Shown here in pieces: positions 36,559 to 47,176 of a DNA stretch of 64,000 nucleotides (its first letter is position 1; each line of letters opens with the position of its first letter). The stretch is taken from assembly GCA_947496695.1 (NCBI GenBank), contig CANMEI010000001.1, positions 124,001-188,000 on the forward strand, given 5' to 3'. The stretch is from an uncultured Cellulophaga sp. Lineage in GTDB: Bacteria; Bacteroidota; Bacteroidia; Flavobacteriales; Flavobacteriaceae. Under the pieces are notes generated by a model. It saw nothing but the letters and a program-made list of their open reading frames with translations. It did not search any database and was not told where the DNA came from. Made by a program: the position numbers and the translations under genes.

Positions 36559-36906
36559 ATGAAACTTATACTAAGAATACTTTTAAGCGCTATTGCTGTA
36601 GTTATATTATCTAAAATATTACCTAATACCTATGTTGACAGTTACATTACTGCTATAATAGTTGCCATTGTATTAAGCTTACTGAATTTTATAGTAAAAC
36701 CAATACTTGTAATACTAACATTACCTGTTACAATATTAACGTTAGGCCTTTTTCTACTAATCATCAATGCAATTATCATACTGCTAGCCAGCAATTTAAT
36801 TGACGGATTTAGAGTCGATGGAGTCCTTTGGGCCATAATTTTCAGCCTTTGTTTATCGTTCTTACAATCAATTTTATTTTCAATATTAGACGATGATAAA
36901 AAATAA
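36559..36906 (+). CDS. Four-helix membrane protein of the phage-holin-like family (PF04020 type)
   Basis: The 115 residues form about four hydrophobic helices with NFIVKPILVILTLPVTILTL in the middle and a late SLCLSFLQSIL helix. The KPI-L-LPVTILTLGLF signature marks the 'mycobacterial 4 TMS phage holin' family, which is widespread in chromosomes and not evidence of a prophage. The role is unknown. It lies between the hydrolase gene and tig. Confidence 0.8.
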   Translation: MKLILRILLSAIAVVILSKILPNTYVDSYITAIIVAIVLSLLNFIVKPILVILTLPVTILTLGLFLLIINAIIILLASNLIDGFRVDGVLWAIIFSLCLSFLQSILFSILDDDKK

Positions 36907-36941
36907 TACGCTAGACTTATGAAATTCAGCAACTTAAAAAC

Positions 36942-36972
36942 TTGCCACATTTTGTAAAATATAGTACTTTTG
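36942..36972 (+). promoter_or_regulatory. Promoter of tig
   Basis: TTG (36942-36944), a 20-nt spacer and TACTTTTG (36965-36972) match the Bacteroidota consensus. The predicted start is about 25 nt upstream of the tig ATG. Confidence 0.7.
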
Positions 36973-37006
36973 CATCCCATTTTATTAGATGTAAATAGAC
37001 ATAGAG

Positions 37007-38329
37007 ATGAATATCACTAAAGAACAGATTGACGATTTAAATGCTGTTGTAAAGGTTGCCGTTACAAAAGATGATTACCAAGACAAGGTTGACACTATCT
37101 TAAAAGATTACAGGAAACAAGCAAATATCCCTGGATTCAGAAAAGGACAAGTACCAATGGGTCTTATAAAAAAACAATACGGAAAGGCTGTATTGGTTGA
37201 AGAAGTTAATAAACTAATTCAAGACAACCTTAATAAATTTCTTACTGAAGAAAAGTTAGATGTACTTGGTAACCCATTACCAAAACAACGTGATAACTTT
37301 GATTGGGATGCTGATAATTTTGATTTCGAATTTGAATTAGGACTAGCTCCTACTTTTGAAGTTGATTTAAAATCAAAAAAAGCAATCACTCAATATAAAA
37401 TAGTTGCTGATGACAAAATGATTGATGAACAAGTAGAACGTATTCAAAAACAATACGGAAAACTTGTAAACAAATCTGAAGTTAGCAAAAAAGATGAAGT
37501 TTCTGGTGTTTTCAAAAACGAAGAAGAAGAAATTGAAAACAAAGCTACTATTGAGCTAAGCAACCTGAAGAGCAAAAAAGCAATTGATGCTCTTGTAGGT
37601 AGCAAAGTTGGTGATGTTATTACTTTAAGCACTAAAGGTTTATTTAAAGAAGATCAAGAATTAACTACCGCTTTAGGCATTCAAGCAGATAAAGCTGAAG
37701 AACTTAAAGTTGATGTTACTTTTACTATTGAAGAAATTAACGAGAGAGAACCTGCTGCTTTAGATCAAGAGTTATTTGACAAACTTTTCGGAAAAGATGT
37801 TGTAAAAACAACAGAAGAATTGAAAACTAAAATCAAAGAAGATTCTGAACAACAATTCGCTCAACAGGCAGATCAAAAATTATTAAATGACGTTACTGAA
37901 AACTTCATTGAAAACACAAAATTTGATCTACCAACAGAATTCTTAAAGAAATGGATTCAATTAACAGGCGAAAAAGTTCTTACTGATGATGAAGCTACTG
38001 CTGAATTTGAGAAATCAGAAAAAGGATTACGATACCAATTAATTGAAGGTAAAATAGTTACAGAAAATGAACTTCAAGTTCAGTTTGAAGAGCTAAAAGA
38101 ATTCTCTAAAGGATTTATTAAATCTCAAATGGCACAATTCGGACAGTTAAACCCTGCTGAAGAAGAATTAGACAACATTGCTACTAGAGTTTTATCAAAC
38201 CAAGACGAAGTTAAACGTTTATCAGAACAACTAATGAGTCAAAAGTTGATTTCACTTTATAAAGAAAAAGCAAACTTAAAAACAAAAGAAGTTACTTACG
38301 AAAACTTTGTGAAGGAAGTTTACGGGTAG
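37007..38329 (+). CDS. tig: Trigger factor
   Basis: The 440-residue ribosome-bound chaperone shows the ribosome-docking segment PGFRKGQVPMGLIKKQYG near 44-61, an acidic middle region replacing a clear PPIase signature, and the helical C-terminal arms with KFDLPTEFLKKWI. It meets nascent chains at the exit tunnel. It precedes clpP and clpX, the classical protein-quality-control order, but has its own terminator. Confidence 0.93.
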   Translation: MNITKEQIDDLNAVVKVAVTKDDYQDKVDTILKDYRKQANIPGFRKGQVPMGLIKKQYGKAVLVEEVNKLIQDNLNKFLTEEKLDVLGNPLPKQRDNFDWDADNFDFEFELGLAPTFEVDLKSKKAITQYKIVADDKMIDEQVERIQKQYGKLVNKSEVSKKDEVSGVFKNEEEEIENKATIELSNLKSKKAIDALVGSKVGDVITLSTKGLFKEDQELTTALGIQADKAEELKVDVTFTIEEINEREPAALDQELFDKLFGKDVVKTTEELKTKIKEDSEQQFAQQADQKLLNDVTENFIENTKFDLPTEFLKKWIQLTGEKVLTDDEATAEFEKSEKGLRYQLIEGKIVTENELQVQFEELKEFSKGFIKSQMAQFGQLNPAEEELDNIATRVLSNQDEVKRLSEQLMSQKLISLYKEKANLKTKEVTYENFVKEVYG

Positions 38330-38358
38330 TTTTACATAAATAAAATAAGTATCTTTAC

Positions 38359-38391
38359 GGTGTTGAAAACAAGTTTTCAACACCTTTTTTT
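38359..38391 (+). terminator. Terminator after tig
   Basis: GGTGTTGAAAAC and GTTTTCAACACC are exact inverted repeats followed by a T7 tract, 30 nt past the tig stop. Confidence 0.88.
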
Positions 38392-38416
38392 ATTTTAAAA
38401 TCATATTTAAAAATTT

Positions 38417-39094
38417 ATGGATTACGGAAAAGAATTCAAGAATTACGCTATAAAAGATCAAGGTATTAGCAGCATGTATTATGATAAAATCATGAGCAGC
38501 ATGTATCCAACAAATATGACCCCAAATATTATTGAGGAACGCCAAATGAATGCAATTGCAATGGATGTTTTCTCTAGATTAATGATGGACAGAATTATTT
38601 TTTTAGGAACTGGTATAAATGATCAAGTAGCTAATATAGTTCAAGCACAATTATTATTTTTAGAAAGTGCCGATGCTAATAAAGATATTCAAATTTACAT
38701 TAACTCACCAGGTGGTAGCGTATACGCTGGCTTAGGTATTTATGATACTATGCAATACATAAAACCTGATGTTGCTACAATCTGTACAGGTATGGCCGCT
38801 TCAATGGGAGCTGTATTATTATGTGCAGGTGAAAAAGGAAAACGTAGCGGACTTACACATTCACGCGTAATGATTCACCAACCATTAGGTGGTGCTCAAG
38901 GGCAAGCTAGTGATATTGAAATTACAGCTCGTGAAATAATAAAATTGAAAAGTGAACTTTATGAAATTATCGCGCAGCACTCTGGGCAATCACTTGAAAA
39001 AGTAAATGATGATAGTGATAGAGATTACTGGATGAAAGCTAGCGAAGCTAAAGCTTACGGAATGATTGATGAAATATTAGTAAGAGAAAAATAG
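38417..39094 (+). CDS. clpP: ATP-dependent Clp protease proteolytic subunit
   Basis: The 225-residue serine protease has the catalytic Ser129 in [11 protein letters not shown] and His154 in [10 protein letters not shown], plus [16 protein letters not shown] near 95. It forms the tetradecameric barrel fed by ClpX, encoded 109 bp downstream. The N-terminal 30 residues before the mature domain are a normal propeptide length. Confidence 0.96.
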   Translation: MDYGKEFKNYAIKDQGISSMYYDKIMSSMYPTNMTPNIIEERQMNAIAMDVFSRLMMDRIIFLGTGINDQVANIVQAQLLFLESADANKDIQIYINSPGGSVYAGLGIYDTMQYIKPDVATICTGMAASMGAVLLCAGEKGKRSGLTHSRVMIHQPLGGAQGQASDIEITAREIIKLKSELYEIIAQHSGQSLEKVNDDSDRDYWMKASEAKAYGMIDEILVREK

Positions 39095-39202
39095 TTTTTA
39101 CGACAAAATAGTAAATCTACATTCACTTAGTAAGTAGAAATTTATAAAACAACCTCAACACTTTATGCAGTAAAGTAAATTGGTTGCAATAGTATTTAAG
39201 TT

Positions 39203-40435
39203 ATGACAAAGGAAAGTTTAGAATGCTCTTTTTGTGGCAGAAAAAAGCCAGAAACCAATTTATTGATTGCTGGTTTAGATGCACATATTTGTGACAAATG
39301 TATAGAGCAAGCCCACGGAATTGTTACTGAAGAATCAAAACAATCTAAAAACGATGATTTATCATCGGAATTAATATTAAAAAAACCTTTAGAAATAAAA
39401 GATTTTTTAGACACTTTCATAATTGGCCAAGAACGTACCAAAAAAGTTATGTCTGTAGCCGTTTACAATCATTACAAAAGATTACTACAACCTTCTTCTG
39501 AAGATGATGTAGAAATACAAAAAAGTAATATTATAATGGTTGGGCAAACCGGTACCGGAAAAACTTTAATGGCTAAAACTATTGCAAGAATGCTAAATGT
39601 ACCTCTTGCTATTGTTGATGCTACCGTTTTAACTGAAGCTGGTTATGTTGGCGAAGATGTTGAAAGTATTTTAACCAGACTTTTACAAGCTGCAGATTAC
39701 AATTTAGAGAAAGCTGAGCGTGGTATTGTTTTTATTGATGAAATTGATAAAATTGCCCGCAAGAGCGACAACCCTTCAATTACTAGAGATGTATCTGGTG
39801 AAGGAGTACAACAAGGCTTGTTAAAACTTTTAGAAGGTACTACTGTAAATGTACCACCTAAAGGAGGTAGAAAACATCCTGATCAAAAATTTATTGAGGT
39901 AAATACTGAAAATATTCTTTTTATTGCAGGTGGAGCTTTTGATGGTATCGAACGTGCTATTAACAAGCGTTTAAACATGCAATCTATTGGCTATAGCGCC
40001 TCTAAAGACGAAGAGCAATTAGATTCGGAAAATATTTTACAATATATTATACCAAAAGATTTAAAAGAGTTTGGATTAATACCTGAAATAATTGGTAGAC
40101 TACCCGTGTTAACACATATGAATCCTTTAGATTCTAAAACACTTAGAGCCATATTAACTGAACCTAAAAATGCCATTATCAAACAATATGAAAAATTGTT
40201 CAAAATGGACGAAGTTAATTTAGAAATAACTGATGATGCTTTAGATTATATTGTAGAAAAAGCAATAGAATACAAATTAGGAGCTAGAGGCTTACGTTCT
40301 TTATGCGAAGCTATCTTTACTGATGCTATGTTTACATTACCAAGTAGTGAAGAAAAAGAGTTGAAAGTAACTAAATCTTATGCTGAAAAAATGCTGTCTT
40401 TTGATACTATCAAAAAATTAAAAGCAGTTTCATAA
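39203..40435 (+). CDS. clpX: ATP-dependent Clp protease ATP-binding subunit ClpX
   Basis: The 410 residues contain the zinc-binding domain (Cys8, Cys11, Cys30, Cys33), Walker A GQTGTGKT at 114-121, the Walker B segment [14 protein letters not shown] and [19 protein letters not shown]. It is the AAA+ unfoldase that delivers substrates to ClpP. The order tig-clpP-clpX is conserved widely. Confidence 0.96.
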   Translation: MTKESLECSFCGRKKPETNLLIAGLDAHICDKCIEQAHGIVTEESKQSKNDDLSSELILKKPLEIKDFLDTFIIGQERTKKVMSVAVYNHYKRLLQPSSEDDVEIQKSNIIMVGQTGTGKTLMAKTIARMLNVPLAIVDATVLTEAGYVGEDVESILTRLLQAADYNLEKAERGIVFIDEIDKIARKSDNPSITRDVSGEGVQQGLLKLLEGTTVNVPPKGGRKHPDQKFIEVNTENILFIAGGAFDGIERAINKRLNMQSIGYSASKDEEQLDSENILQYIIPKDLKEFGLIPEIIGRLPVLTHMNPLDSKTLRAILTEPKNAIIKQYEKLFKMDEVNLEITDDALDYIVEKAIEYKLGARGLRSLCEAIFTDAMFTLPSSEEKELKVTKSYAEKMLSFDTIKKLKAVS

Positions 40436-40452
40436 TAAAAAATTGCAATTTT

Positions 40453-40500
40453 ACAAAAAGAGAAAGCCTGTAAACTAGTTTACAGGCTTTCTCTTTTTGT
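40453..40500 (+). terminator. Terminator after clpX
   Basis: A perfect 22-bp inverted repeat around CTAG (arms contain AGAAAGCCTGTAAA) with A5 and T5 flanks lies 18 nt past the clpX stop. It also serves the convergent gene at 40513. Confidence 0.9.
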
Positions 40501-40512
40501 AAAGGATATTTT

Positions 40513-41064
40513 TTAAACGTTACATTTACATATAGAAACCATAGCCAAAAATTCTTGACAGATATCTTTCATAATTTTTTCTTCTGAATAAAAGTTATGA
40601 TCAAAACCTTCCATTATACTTAATTCAACGTCTAGGTTAGATGCCCATACATCGGTAGGCCTAAACTTATCGTTTGACCCATATATAAATCGAGTATTAA
40701 ATAAAGGTTTTTGAATTTCTTTTCGAATTCTTGTAGCCGAAACTGCATATAAAAATTTAATCGGTAAACCTGCTAGTCCAGCTTTGTAAGCAATTGTACC
40801 ACCAGTACTAAACGCTAAATAACGACTCGACTTAGCATTACCTTCTTTTTTTAATAACTCCATAACCGCAGTATCAATTCCTCCGGAGACAAAAGCATCA
40901 TGTAAATTTTCTTCCGTTTCGTTTTCAATATTAATCTGCGCTAATTCTTGACAATCATAATAAACAATATCGTAGTGTTGTTGCAAATATCCTAAATAAG
41001 AAGTGACCCAAAGACCTTTCCTGATTCCCCACATATCTGATAGAACTACTAGTCTTTCTGCCAT
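40513..41064 (-). CDS. Alpha/beta-hydrolase-like protein
   Basis: The 183-residue product has a hydrolase-like order of motifs: LVVLSDMWGIRKG strand, YLAFSTGGTIAYKAGL (Ser elbow with a less usual S-T-G-G), RFIYGSNDKFRP (aspartate) and FDHNFYSEE (histidine). That fits a small alpha/beta hydrolase, but no family was recognised. The frame opens with TTG at 41079; ATG 41064 (MAERLVVLSD) is the better start. It is monocistronic. Confidence 0.6.
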   Translation of the reverse strand: MAERLVVLSDMWGIRKGLWVTSYLGYLQQHYDIVYYDCQELAQINIENETEENLHDAFVSGGIDTAVMELLKKEGNAKSSRYLAFSTGGTIAYKAGLAGLPIKFLYAVSATRIRKEIQKPLFNTRFIYGSNDKFRPTDVWASNLDVELSIMEGFDHNFYSEEKIMKDICQEFLAMVSICKCNV

Positions 41065-41170
41065 AATTATTATACCCAATTAGTTAATGATGAGCCAAAT
41101 ATAGATAATAAACGTAAAAAGTACAATTAATATTGTGGGAAAATTCAACAATAAACATAAAAGACAGAAT

Positions 41171-42685
41171 TTAACTATTCATCAAAAGTAATTCTTCAAT
41201 ATAATCCCTTTTATTAGACAATCTTGGTATTTTATGTTGGCCACCTAATTTATCGTTCAACTTTAACCAATCATAAAATAAATTTTCTCTTGCAATATGC
41301 ACAACTGGCTTCACTAAAGTAATATTGTTATACCTTTTAGCTTCATAATCAGAGTTTAAAGATTTTAAAGCATTATCTAAAAACTCAGTAAAATAAGCTA
41401 AATCCTCTGGTGGTTTTCTAAATTCAACAATCCACTCATGACCACCTTTTTCTTTACCTTCCATAAAAATTGGACCCGCAGTATAATCTTTAATTTCTGA
41501 ACCTGTTTTAATACAAACACTCTTTAAAGCTTCTTCTGCGTTTTCAATAATTAATTCTTCACCAAACACATTAATATGATGCCTAGTTCTCCCTGTTACT
41601 TTAATACGATAAGGACTAGTTGATGTAAAACGTACAGTATCTCCTATTTTATAACGCCATAAGCCCGCATTTGTAGTTATAATAATGGCATAATTTTTAT
41701 TTTTCTCAACTTCCCATAAAGGAATTACTTTTTGATCTAAGGATCTATAAGAATCCATAGGTATAAATTCATAAAAAATACCATAGTCAAGCATTAGTAA
41801 CAACTCATCTGAATTATTTCTATCTTGAATAGCAAAAAAACCTTCTGAAGCATTATAAATTTCATAATAATTGAAATTTTTTCTTGGAAATAGCTTTTTA
41901 TACTGGTCTTTATAGGGAGTAAAACTAACACCTCCATGAAAGTAAACCTCTAAGTTTTCCCATACCTGAAACAAACTCTCCTTACCTGTTTCTTCAAGAA
42001 CATTATTAAGCAAAACTAACATCCAAGAAGGCACACCTGCCAAACTAGTTACATTTTCTTCCGTACTTTCTTTTATTATTGCTTTAAGCTTAGATTCCCA
42101 TTCACTCATCAGCGACACCTTACTACTTGGCGTACTACTTAATTCTGCCCAAAAAGGCATATTATCTATTAAAATAGCTGATAAATCTCCGAAAAAAGTT
42201 CCGTTATCCTCATAAAGCTCTTTACTACCTCCTAAACGGAGACTTTTTCCTGTAAACAATTGTGAATTTTCATTATTATTTAAATACAAACACAACAAAT
42301 CTTTACTAGATTTATAATGACAATCTTCTAAGGCTTCATTACTTACAGGTATAAATTTACTTTTAGCATTAGTTGTACCACTACTTTTTGCAAACCACTT
42401 TATACTTGTGGGCCAAAAAATATTTTGCTCACCTCGTCTTGCTCTTTCAATAGCAGGCTCAACCTCTTCGTAAGAAGAAATAGGCACTCTTTCTGAAAAA
42501 GTTTTATAAGTTAAAATAGAGCCAAAATCATGTTTTCTACCTATTTCAGTATCTTTTGCAATTGCTAATAATTGAAATAATACTTCCTCTTGCACTTCTG
42601 CCGGGTATTTTAAAAAAAGTTCTATTTGGTGATAGCGTTTTTTAAGCAACCAAGAAGCTATAGAATTAAATAAGGGTATCGACAT
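41171..42685 (-). CDS. GH3 auxin-responsive-promoter family protein (acyl-adenylate-type)
   Basis: The 504 residues match the GH3 family of adenylate-forming acyl-amido synthetases: WFAKSSGTTNAKSKFIPVS near 105 (ATP motif), YEIYNASEGFFAIQD, LLMLDYGIFYEF, YRYKIGDT-like LWRYKIGDTVRF, and a C-terminal lid. In plants relatives conjugate amino acids to jasmonate or auxin; the bacterial substrate is unknown. It is monocistronic. Confidence 0.88.
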   Translation of the reverse strand: MSIPLFNSIASWLLKKRYHQIELFLKYPAEVQEEVLFQLLAIAKDTEIGRKHDFGSILTYKTFSERVPISSYEEVEPAIERARRGEQNIFWPTSIKWFAKSSGTTNAKSKFIPVSNEALEDCHYKSSKDLLCLYLNNNENSQLFTGKSLRLGGSKELYEDNGTFFGDLSAILIDNMPFWAELSSTPSSKVSLMSEWESKLKAIIKESTEENVTSLAGVPSWMLVLLNNVLEETGKESLFQVWENLEVYFHGGVSFTPYKDQYKKLFPRKNFNYYEIYNASEGFFAIQDRNNSDELLLMLDYGIFYEFIPMDSYRSLDQKVIPLWEVEKNKNYAIIITTNAGLWRYKIGDTVRFTSTSPYRIKVTGRTRHHINVFGEELIIENAEEALKSVCIKTGSEIKDYTAGPIFMEGKEKGGHEWIVEFRKPPEDLAYFTEFLDNALKSLNSDYEAKRYNNITLVKPVVHIARENLFYDWLKLNDKLGGQHKIPRLSNKRDYIEELLLMNS

Positions 42686-42798
42686 TTATTAAGTATATTT
42701 AAGCTAAATAAATTTTGATTTAATTTAGAGCAACAATTTAAGAAATCGTTTTTAACTTTACAGTTTTCAATCTAATTTTTCAGAACAATATTTCTCTT

Positions 42799-43593
42799 AT
42801 GCTTTACGAAGGTGTTTTACAAAAAATGCAAACAGAATTAGGTAATCCTATTCAATACTACATGATTTTTAAAAATGATTTTTTAAATGTAAATCAGGTC
42901 ATAAATAAAGAAATTACTATTCATTTTATAAAACACCAATGTTTAAACTGCGGACAAGATAAACCCATTTACAGACAAGGTTTTTGCAAAAATTGTTTTT
43001 TTGAAATACCATCTGCAGGAGATTGGATTATGCGACCAGAATTAAGTACTGCTCACCTAAACAAAGAAGATCGTGATTTAGCTTACGAAAAAAAGGTGCA
43101 ATTACAGCCACATATTGTGTATTTAGCTAATTCTAGTTCAGTAAAAGTTGGTGTTACAAGAAAAACACAAGTGCCTACACGTTGGATTGACCAAGGTGCA
43201 CATGAAGCTATAGAAATAGTTGAAGTACCAAATCGCTATTTAGCAGGTATTACTGAAGTTGCTTTAAAAGATTATGTAAGCGACAAAACCAATTGGCGAA
43301 AAATGCTTAAAAACGACATTACTGACGAAAGTCTTGAAGAATGGAAAAACAAACTTAAGCAATATATACCCGAAGAAGCATTACCGTATTTTATTAAAAA
43401 TAACAAAGAGACTAATATTGAGTTTCCTGTTCATAAATATCCCACAAAAGTAAAAAGCTTAAATTTAGATAAAACTCCAAATTATACTGGTACTCTTGCG
43501 GGCATTAAAGGACAATATTTAATATTTGATGACGATACTGTTTTTAATATTAGAAGTAACGAAGGTTACTACGTATCTATTAATGTTAGTTAG
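42799..43593 (+). CDS. DUF2797 domain-containing protein
   Basis: The 264-residue protein has a zinc-binding pair (CLNCGQDKP, FCKNCFFE) near 51-72 and a region with the hallmarks of DUF2797: HIVYLANSSSVKVGVTRKTQ near 112-131 and RWIDQGAHEAIEIVEVPNR. The YLANS..VKVGVT segment has a GIY-YIG-nuclease-like look, but catalysis is not established. The 3' end overlaps the convergent AsmA-like gene by 8 bp. Confidence 0.78.
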   Translation: MLYEGVLQKMQTELGNPIQYYMIFKNDFLNVNQVINKEITIHFIKHQCLNCGQDKPIYRQGFCKNCFFEIPSAGDWIMRPELSTAHLNKEDRDLAYEKKVQLQPHIVYLANSSSVKVGVTRKTQVPTRWIDQGAHEAIEIVEVPNRYLAGITEVALKDYVSDKTNWRKMLKNDITDESLEEWKNKLKQYIPEEALPYFIKNNKETNIEFPVHKYPTKVKSLNLDKTPNYTGTLAGIKGQYLIFDDDTVFNIRSNEGYYVSINVS

Positions 43594-46327
43594 TCGTGTC
43601 TTTCTTTTTACTAAATAACCCACCTAAAACAGATTTCGCAGCTTCTTTTACATTTTCTTTTTTAGTTTCAGTAGTTGTTTTTTCTTCTGTTGTTGTAGAG
43701 TCTTCAGTATCTGTTGTTGTTTCACTTTTATTAGTGCCAAGTAAACCTCCTAAAGCATTTTTAACAGCGTCAGACTTACTTGTTGTTGTAGCAGTTGAAT
43801 CAGTTGTTTTTGAGTTATTTGATAATAACCCACCAATAAGATCAGTTGCTTTTTCTTTTCCTTGGTTAAGTAATTTTTGCTTTTGAATTTCAACCAATTT
43901 AGAAGTCAAAGTTTTAACACCTGAGGTTAAATCTGTTGACACAGTTGGGCTTGTAAAGCTACCTCCAATATTGGCTGTTACTGGTATCGTTAAATTTTCA
44001 AGAGAATCATCGTCAATCTTAGCCATCAAACCTGTTACTTCACTTCCTAAATATTTTGATGGAACATCAATAACCGCAGCATAATTCATACTTTGATCAA
44101 ATGAGTGACTACCATTTACATTTATAGCTATATCTTGATAATTAACAGTAAATGGCTTTACACTCACTTTTCCATTATCAAAAGAAAGTGCTGTTTTTAA
44201 ACCTTTTAAATCTAACTTCTCTAAATCTAAAAAGTTTAATTTACTATTTAATGTAGATAATACTTTTGTTTGGCTTGGATCAATTTCTGTTCCAAGAATC
44301 TCACCTAACAAATCACCTGATATTGTTGCTAAGTTAGGCGTAAAATCATCATTTAAATTACCTGATATACTAATATCAGAATTTAATTTACCTTGTAATG
44401 CACTAGCAATTGGAGCTAGCACTTTAAACAGTTGTAATGAATTAAAAGTTTCTGATATATCAAAACTATCCATACCTAATTTCATCGCAAATGTAGGCGT
44501 TTCATTTTTTGTTGAAACTTCACCATTGAAAGCTAATTTTCCATTAAAAATAGAAGATGTCATATTTTTTAATGTAGCTGTTTCATCTTTTATAATCAAA
44601 CTACCCTTTACGTCTTTCAAGGTAAGATTATCATAAAGCACTGTGCTTGCTGATGCATTTATAGTAGCATCTAAAAATGAAGGAATTTTAATTTGTTCTG
44701 TAGCAGCAGCAGCAGGAGTTTCTGTTTTTGTTTCATTTGTAACTGCTGCAGATTCCTCCATCATAAAATCATCAACAGCAAAGGTGTTTGATTTTAAGTC
44801 AAAATTACCTTCAACATTTTCATCATTAAACATAAAGCCTAATAAATTATCTATAGTTCCTGTAGCATTAAAATCAGTTTTACCTGTTGTACCATTTAGC
44901 TCATTTAAGGTTACCTTTTTAGGATTAAAAGTTACTGAAGTAGAATTCAATTTTACCGGACTTTTTAATTCCTCAGAATTGTAAACAAAGTTCTTTAATT
45001 TTAGATCTCCTTTTATATTGGTGTTTTCATATTTTTCATTTTCAATTGAAGCCATATCAAAAGCAGCATCTATATTAGCTTCTAACAAACCTTCTAAATT
45101 TAAATCAACTGGAACAGGATAAGCTTTGGCAATATTCGCTAAATTCATTTTACCATCAATATGAGAACTTACTTTAGTATTCCCCATTAAATCTCTGATT
45201 TTAGCCACCATGTTGAATTTATCTTCATCTATCATAAATGACAGCTTATTTATATCAACATAAGTATCTTCAGTAATACCTGTCTCATTATGTATTTGAG
45301 TATCTATATACACATTACGAACAGATTTAGGTAAATCAGGATATTTGAATGATGCATTATCTGATTTCATATCAATATTAAACTTTGGTATATGAGTATC
45401 ATCAACCACCCCATTAAAACGACCAGAAATTGAAAATTCGCCTGTAGTTTTTACATTCTCAATATCTTTTGAGTATGCTTCAGGTATGACCGCTAAAAAA
45501 TTTTTAAAATCAGACGATGGTGTTTTAAAACTCACATCTAACTCCTGATTATCATCATTAAGTTTAATATATCCATCAAAAATTAATGGCAACTGATTAA
45601 TTAAAGCTTCATTCTTTAAAAAAGAATACGTATTTGTAGCCAGATCAACACCCAATAAAGCATCTAATTTTACAGAGTTTTTGTTTAAATATTTAGTACT
45701 ATCCATTTCAAAAGAAACTAATGCACTAGTTTTAGTATCTAATTCAGATTTTTCCAATGATAAATCTCCAGTACCAGAATGGTTTAAATCTTGCATTTCA
45801 AAATGCATTCCTGTTGCTTTATCTAAATACGATATTCTAGAATTATTAAGCGCATAAGATTCCATTGAAAGTGTAAAATTACTGGTTTCTTCATTTGTTA
45901 CTTCTGTTGTTGCAGTTTCGCTTTCTACCGTAATATCATAATTAGCGCTACCATCTTCATTAACTATAATATTTACTAACGCATCATCAATAGTTAAACT
46001 CGTAATACCAATTGGCTCATCAGCGCCTTTAAAAAGTTCTTTAATAGACATTTCTAAAGCAACTTCTTTTGATGCAAATAAAGTATCACCAACAAAAGGT
46101 GCTCTATTTACTAATGATATTTCGTTTAAAGTTACTTTTGCATTTGGAAAAGATGTAAACAGAGTTAAATCTGCATCTACAAAATCAAAATCCGCAGTAA
46201 TACTACTATTTACTTTATCTTTTATAATTGTTGCAATTTTTCCTTTTAAGAAGAAAGGCGCTACAATTAACAATAGTATAAATACCAATAATACAATACC
46301 TACAATTTTTAATATTTTCTTTTTCAT
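43586..46327 (-). CDS. AsmA-like family protein
   Basis: This long envelope protein (913 residues from ATG 46327; the frame opens with TTG 46336) has one N-terminal membrane anchor (ILKIVGIVLLVFILLLIVAP) and repetitive beta-rich segments of the AsmA/DUF748 type (for example FNGKLAFNGEVSTKN). Such proteins bridge the envelope and are implicated in lipid transport. The last 90 residues are low-complexity Thr/Glu/Lys sequence with repeated ALGGLLG/VLGGLFSKK motifs, unusual for the core fold. Confidence 0.82.
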   Translation of the reverse strand: MKKKILKIVGIVLLVFILLLIVAPFFLKGKIATIIKDKVNSSITADFDFVDADLTLFTSFPNAKVTLNEISLVNRAPFVGDTLFASKEVALEMSIKELFKGADEPIGITSLTIDDALVNIIVNEDGSANYDITVESETATTEVTNEETSNFTLSMESYALNNSRISYLDKATGMHFEMQDLNHSGTGDLSLEKSELDTKTSALVSFEMDSTKYLNKNSVKLDALLGVDLATNTYSFLKNEALINQLPLIFDGYIKLNDDNQELDVSFKTPSSDFKNFLAVIPEAYSKDIENVKTTGEFSISGRFNGVVDDTHIPKFNIDMKSDNASFKYPDLPKSVRNVYIDTQIHNETGITEDTYVDINKLSFMIDEDKFNMVAKIRDLMGNTKVSSHIDGKMNLANIAKAYPVPVDLNLEGLLEANIDAAFDMASIENEKYENTNIKGDLKLKNFVYNSEELKSPVKLNSTSVTFNPKKVTLNELNGTTGKTDFNATGTIDNLLGFMFNDENVEGNFDLKSNTFAVDDFMMEESAAVTNETKTETPAAAATEQIKIPSFLDATINASASTVLYDNLTLKDVKGSLIIKDETATLKNMTSSIFNGKLAFNGEVSTKNETPTFAMKLGMDSFDISETFNSLQLFKVLAPIASALQGKLNSDISISGNLNDDFTPNLATISGDLLGEILGTEIDPSQTKVLSTLNSKLNFLDLEKLDLKGLKTALSFDNGKVSVKPFTVNYQDIAINVNGSHSFDQSMNYAAVIDVPSKYLGSEVTGLMAKIDDDSLENLTIPVTANIGGSFTSPTVSTDLTSGVKTLTSKLVEIQKQKLLNQGKEKATDLIGGLLSNNSKTTDSTATTTSKSDAVKNALGGLLGTNKSETTTDTEDSTTTEEKTTTETKKENVKEAAKSVLGGLFSKKKDTTN

Positions 46328-46450
46328 GTTCTTCAAATTTTATTTTGATAGCATTTACTAGAAAAGCTGTGGAAAATTAATATTTCTAAACAACTGTTAT
46401 TGATGAAAACGAAATTATTAATAGCTTATTTCATTAACTATGAAGTAAAT

Positions 46451-47167
46451 TTAGTAGTCTAAATCAATTTCCTCACCAAGGTCAAGATTAAATCGTTTTT
46501 TGATAATATATACAAACAAATACATAAAAGGGGTATCTAATAATGCTACAATTAGTTTGAAAATAAAACCACTAATAACCAACCCACTAAACAAATGCCA
46601 AGGAAGAATTTTAAAGACACATAATAAACCCACTACAACTACAGTGTCTACAAATTGAGATAAAAAAGTAGAAAAATTATTTCGCAACCACAAATGCTTT
46701 CCTTTGGTTAATTTTTTCCAGAAATGATATATACCAACATCAATATATTGCGCAATTAAATAAGCGATCATTGATGCAAAAACTGCTATTGGAGATAGCG
46801 CAAAAACTTGATTAAAAGTTTCATCATTTATTGGTGAACTTTCTATTGCTGGCACATAATTGGCTAACAATATAATTCCCATTGAAAAAAATGAAGCAAA
46901 AATACCCGCAGTAACAACTTGATTTGCTTTTTTTCGCCCATACATTTCAGAAATTATATCTGTTATTAAAAATGTAATTGGATAGGGTAATATACCTACC
47001 GAAACTTGAAAAAGTGATGCTCCAAAAACAGTAACATTACCAAAAGGGTTCCAATAAAAAAACTTTTGAAAAATAAGATTTGATACAACTAACGATGTAA
47101 TAAACAAAGCTGCTAGAAACAAGTATATCTTAAAAGCAAGTTTTTTATCTTTAGAAGTCATCTCCAT
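46451..47167 (-). CDS. yhhQ: Queuosine precursor transporter
   Basis: The 238-residue membrane protein has six or more helices and matches the VUT family: FQVSVGILPYPITFLITDII, SEMYGRKKANQVV, YLIAQYIDVGIYHFWKK and FLSQFVDTVVVVGLL. The family imports queuosine precursors such as preQ0/preQ1 for tRNA modification. It is 9 bp downstream of sppA in the same direction. Confidence 0.9.
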   Translation of the reverse strand: MEMTSKDKKLAFKIYLFLAALFITSLVVSNLIFQKFFYWNPFGNVTVFGASLFQVSVGILPYPITFLITDIISEMYGRKKANQVVTAGIFASFFSMGIILLANYVPAIESSPINDETFNQVFALSPIAVFASMIAYLIAQYIDVGIYHFWKKLTKGKHLWLRNNFSTFLSQFVDTVVVVGLLCVFKILPWHLFSGLVISGFIFKLIVALLDTPFMYLFVYIIKKRFNLDLGEEIDLDY

Positions 47168-47176
47168 TTTAAAACC

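Noticed and set aside
36559..36906. Holin-like protein as evidence of a prophage
   Set aside because: This four-helix family is common in bacterial chromosomes; no phage gene lies near it.
43596..43886. Plus-strand open frame rich in Val and Ser
   Set aside because: It is the antisense of the low-complexity Thr/Glu tail of the AsmA-like protein, which explains its composition.
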